Origin: Solen grandis
Taxonomy: Eukaryota; Mollusca; Bivalvia; Adapedonta; Solenidae
DNA: 64,000 nucleotides
Assembly: GCA_021229015.1 (NCBI GenBank)
Contig: CM037787.1
Location: 32,009,208-32,073,207, forward strand
Direction: 5' to 3'
This document shows positions 61,341 through 64,000 of this stretch, piece after piece (position 1 is the first letter of the stretch; each line of letters opens with the position of its first letter). Under the pieces are notes generated by a model that saw nothing but the letters and a program-made list of their open reading frames with translations, was not told the origin of the DNA and made no database searches. The position numbers and the translations under genes were made by a program.

Positions 61341-61684
61341 ACTAGACTTCTTTTGTTCTGGACAAAAGAAAGGGCTTTCTGCACTGCAAACCATGTCAAA
61401 CCTGATCATACTTATTGAGTTTTCTGAAATACACCATCTTCAAAAATTGAAGAAAATCCGTCCCGAATTAATAGCTGTAGAGTGCAAACATAAATAAATA
61501 GCAGAGGAAATCTGTGATGTCATATAACATAATTTAAATTTTAAAGTCATTGCATTCAAAAGGGAATATGTTTCTTTGTTTTCAGTTATAATTTTAATTT
61601 TAAAGTGACAATGACAATGTGAAATCTAGCTTTTTTCAATATTAAAAGGGGCATAACTCCTGACCTAATATCAATTTTAATTTA
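61341..61684 (-). mobile_element. Helitron-like unit 14: terminus and degenerate remnant
   Basis: ACTAGACTT then a perfect stem TTCTTTTGT/ACAAAAGAA, followed by AGGGCTTTCTGC. About 200 bp of B-like sequence follow (GAAGAAAATCCGTC, TAGCTGTAGAGTGCAAAC), then unrecognised AT-rich DNA. Confidence 0.4.
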
Positions 61685-62350
61685 GACTGGGACAAAAATG
61701 TAGGCCTCTAGAGTATTCACAAGATTGTTCTAAGATTTGACTTGGTGACCTAGTTTTTGTTCTCATGTGACTCATTTTCGAACTATTAATTAGACAAACT
61801 TCCTGACCAAATAAAAGGCCTCTAGAGTGTTCGCAATGTTTTTCTAAGATTTTCCCTGGGACCTAGTTTTTGACCCATTAACCATTCGAACTCATCAGAT
61901 ATGTAGACAAACATCCTGACAACTTTCATGAAGATTGGGCCAAAACTGTCACCTGTAGAGTGTTCACAAAGTTTTTCAAAGATTTGACCTGGCGACCTAG
62001 TCTTTGACCCCACATGACCCAATTTCGAACTATTTGAGATATCATATAGACAAACATCCTGACCAAGATTCATGAAGATTGGGCCAAAGCTGTGGCCTCT
62101 AGAGTGTTCACAATGTTTTTCTAAGATTTGACCTAGTAACCTATTTTTTGACCCCACATGACCCAATTTCGAACTCATCCGAGATATCATGTAGGCAAAG
62201 ATCCTGACCAAGTTTCATGAAGATTGGGACAAAATTATGGCCTCTAGAGTCTTCACAAGCAATTGTTGACGACGGACGACTGACGACGCACGACGGACAA
62301 AAGGCGACCAGAAAAGCTCACCCGAGCACAAGTGCTCAGGTGAGCTAAAA
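61685..62350. mobile_element. GAGGGCC-family element, left end missing
   Basis: About four ~145-bp units (GACCCCACATGACCCAATTT, GGCCTCTAGAGTGTTCACAA), then GACGACGGACGACTGACGAC and a right-end hairpin GCTCACCCGAGCAC/GTGCTCAGGTGAGC. The 129-codon minus-strand ORF at 61822-62211 is a frame through these units and not a gene. Confidence 0.7.
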
Positions 62351-63560
62351 GGAAAGGCCTTTATATTTCCAACATTTCACGTGTTTCATATTTCAACTTT
62401 TCTGTTACGTGCTCTAAGATAGCTTTCAAAGAAACGGCAAAAAGTCGGCAAAACGATGTTCATGTCTATTATTGCCCTTCGACAAATAACTTTATAATTA
62501 ATGGTCCGATCATTAAAATCTGCATACCATTAGAACCGCATTGCATCTCGCTAATAATACTGTTCCTTATGTTATTTTCAAAAATTAATAGTTTCTCAGA
62601 AAAAAACAATCAAATGATAGGGACTAACTGCAGAAATGCATGAAAGAACGGTTTAAATGAATTCTTATTTCTCATCTAACTTCCTTATAGGATATCCGAT
62701 GTCCAATTTTCAAACGCAATGTACCATTAGAAAGGCCTTTAAATTTCCAACATTTCACGTGTTTCATGTTTCAACTTTTCTATTACGGGCTCTGAGATAT
62801 AGAAAGTTATTTTTAAAGAAAACGGCAAAAATCGGCAAAAAGATGTTCATGTCTATTATTGCCTTTCGACAAATAACTTTATAATTTATGGTCCGATCAT
62901 TAAAATCTGCATATCATTAGAACCACATTACATCATGCAAAAAAAAAAAACAAAAAAAAAATTGTATGTTGTTTTTAAAAAATCATTAGTTTCTTCGAAA
63001 AAAAGGAATCAAGTGATCGGGACTTACTGCGGGAGTGCATGAAAGAACGGTTTTACTGCATTCTTAGTTTTCATGTAACTTCCTTATATTAGGTCCAATT
63101 TTTTAAAAACTAGGTACCGTTAGAAAGGTCTTTTCATTTCCCACAATTCCCTCGCTTCATAATTGTATGTATCTTTAAACACTTTGTAGCTACGGGCGTT
63201 TAAACCTTGAGCATACGGCAAAAATCGGGGATAAATATGTTCATATCGTTTTTTTTTCCTTATAACTTAATGAATATAAAGTCAATCTTTAAAATTTAAA
63301 CACCAAAAGAACGGCCGGGCATTGATCTACAAATTATATTCATACTCTTATTAACAAAAATCAATAATTATCGAGATATAAGTAGTTAAGTGCGCTTAGG
63401 GTTGCAGCATTTTTGTTTTTCTGCAATAACTCAACTGATTCAACCCCGATCTTCAAAAACTATATATCGTCTGAAAGGCATTTCAAAGCACTACAAATTA
63501 TACTCATAGTGTCTCGATAAAATATTTTTCGTTTTTGAGATATTTAAGGCCGAAGAAAAA
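62351..63560. repeat. Family C tandem repeat block, second locus
   Basis: About 380-bp units recur at about 62360, 62660 (after a shortened first unit) and 63040 (TAACTTCCTTATA, ACGTGTTTCATxTTTCAACT, TGTTCATGTCTATTATTGCC). The terminal unit at 63300-63560 matches 23300-23560. Confidence 0.65.
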
Positions 63561-64000
63561 ACCGATAATTGACATGTGACCTTGACCTTAACTATTTTCC
63601 GGAAGCGGAAGTGATTGATGACAATAAGAGGCTATGTTGCACCTTCAGTGAAAATTTTATGCAAATCGGTCAAAAACTTTTTCTTCCAGTGCTAAAATCC
63701 GTATATTTTGGATAAAAAATTTGATAACGCGTCATGACGTCATTTTACGTTATACGACGTAAATCTTCTCAGAACTGAAAGAAATCAATAGGACACATAT
63801 TCTGTCCAAATTTCATGTTTCTAGCTTATCTGAGTGCTTCGTAATACATCAATACATTTTCTGGTCCAAAGTTCGAAACTTGGTTCAGCCATTGATCCTT
63901 GATCTTTTCAAATATTGCAAAACGTATATAATCATGCACAACAAGAACATAATATATACATTCTGTTAAAAAATCAAGTAAATCGGTACAATTATGACGG
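63561..64000. repeat. Diverged B-type monomer running off the window
   Basis: The same order of words as in B monomers, in altered form: GCGTCATGACGTCATTTTAC, then GTTCGAAACTTGGTTCAGCC, ATGCACAACAAGAACATAAT, and AAATCGGTACAATTATGACG. It follows family C directly, as at 23720. Confidence 0.55.

Noticed and set aside
61822..62211. 129-codon minus-strand ORF with internal repeats
   Set aside because: The protein repeats mirror the ~145-bp DNA units of the GAGGGCC-family element; no independent coding evidence.

Overview
The window looks like nuclear DNA of an invertebrate animal, most likely a bivalve mollusc. It is AT-rich and very poor in genes. It holds spliced cytosolic sulfotransferase exons with consensus splice sites, a tRNA-derived SINE family, microsatellites and a 33-bp minisatellite. 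It also holds repeats of the types I know from bivalve genomes (GGGAGATAA-type repeats and an element with a GAGGGCCATGATGGCCC terminus). Nothing suggests a prokaryote. The organism call is inference from these families, not a database match.

Layout. 1-1.55 kb: two intact, intronless ORFs on the plus strand. The first is a partial DNA-packaging ATPase of the A32/FtsK-HerA type found in Polinton/adintovirus-like integrated elements, and the second is a small basic protein. 1.56-4.7 kb: short tandem and direct repeats and microsatellites. 4.8-7.25 kb: exons 1 and 2 of a sulfotransferase gene on the minus strand. Its intron 1 contains a SINE that was itself split by a TTAA-flanked MITE. 7.3-12.4 kb: a second SINE copy, an (AT)n tract, a foldback element with 18-bp perfect terminal inverted repeats, a 1.6-kb minisatellite and a possible TA-flanked transposon. 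13.3-14.1 kb: a tandem-repeat-bearing element cut by a 100-N scaffold gap, then one sulfotransferase exon on the plus strand.

14.6-61.3 kb is the most striking part: a head-to-tail array of about 14 related units, all in one orientation. Each begins (on the plus strand) with ACTAGA, a hairpin of variable sequence, and a constant GGACTTTCTG-like box. Each continues with ~452-bp (type A) and/or ~455-bp (type B) satellite-like monomers and ends in an AAG/AAT-rich tail. Read on the minus strand, the hairpin followed closely by CTAG and then T matches a Helitron 3' end, so I interpret the units as non-autonomous, satellite-carrying Helitron-like elements on the minus strand. By hand count there are about 30 A and about 40 B monomers. 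Most carry 18-bp perfect palindromes built from two CRE sites (TGACGTCA) around CACGTG or CATATG. A 6.8-kb part of the array (27.16-34.0 kb) is repeated almost identically at 54.44-61.2 kb.

61.3-64 kb: degenerate ends of the array, another GAGGGCC-family fragment, and a third tandem family (C) that runs into a diverged B-type monomer.

I see no complete host gene. The only coding sequences I would defend are the viral-type ATPase, its small neighbour (weaker) and the three sulfotransferase exons.
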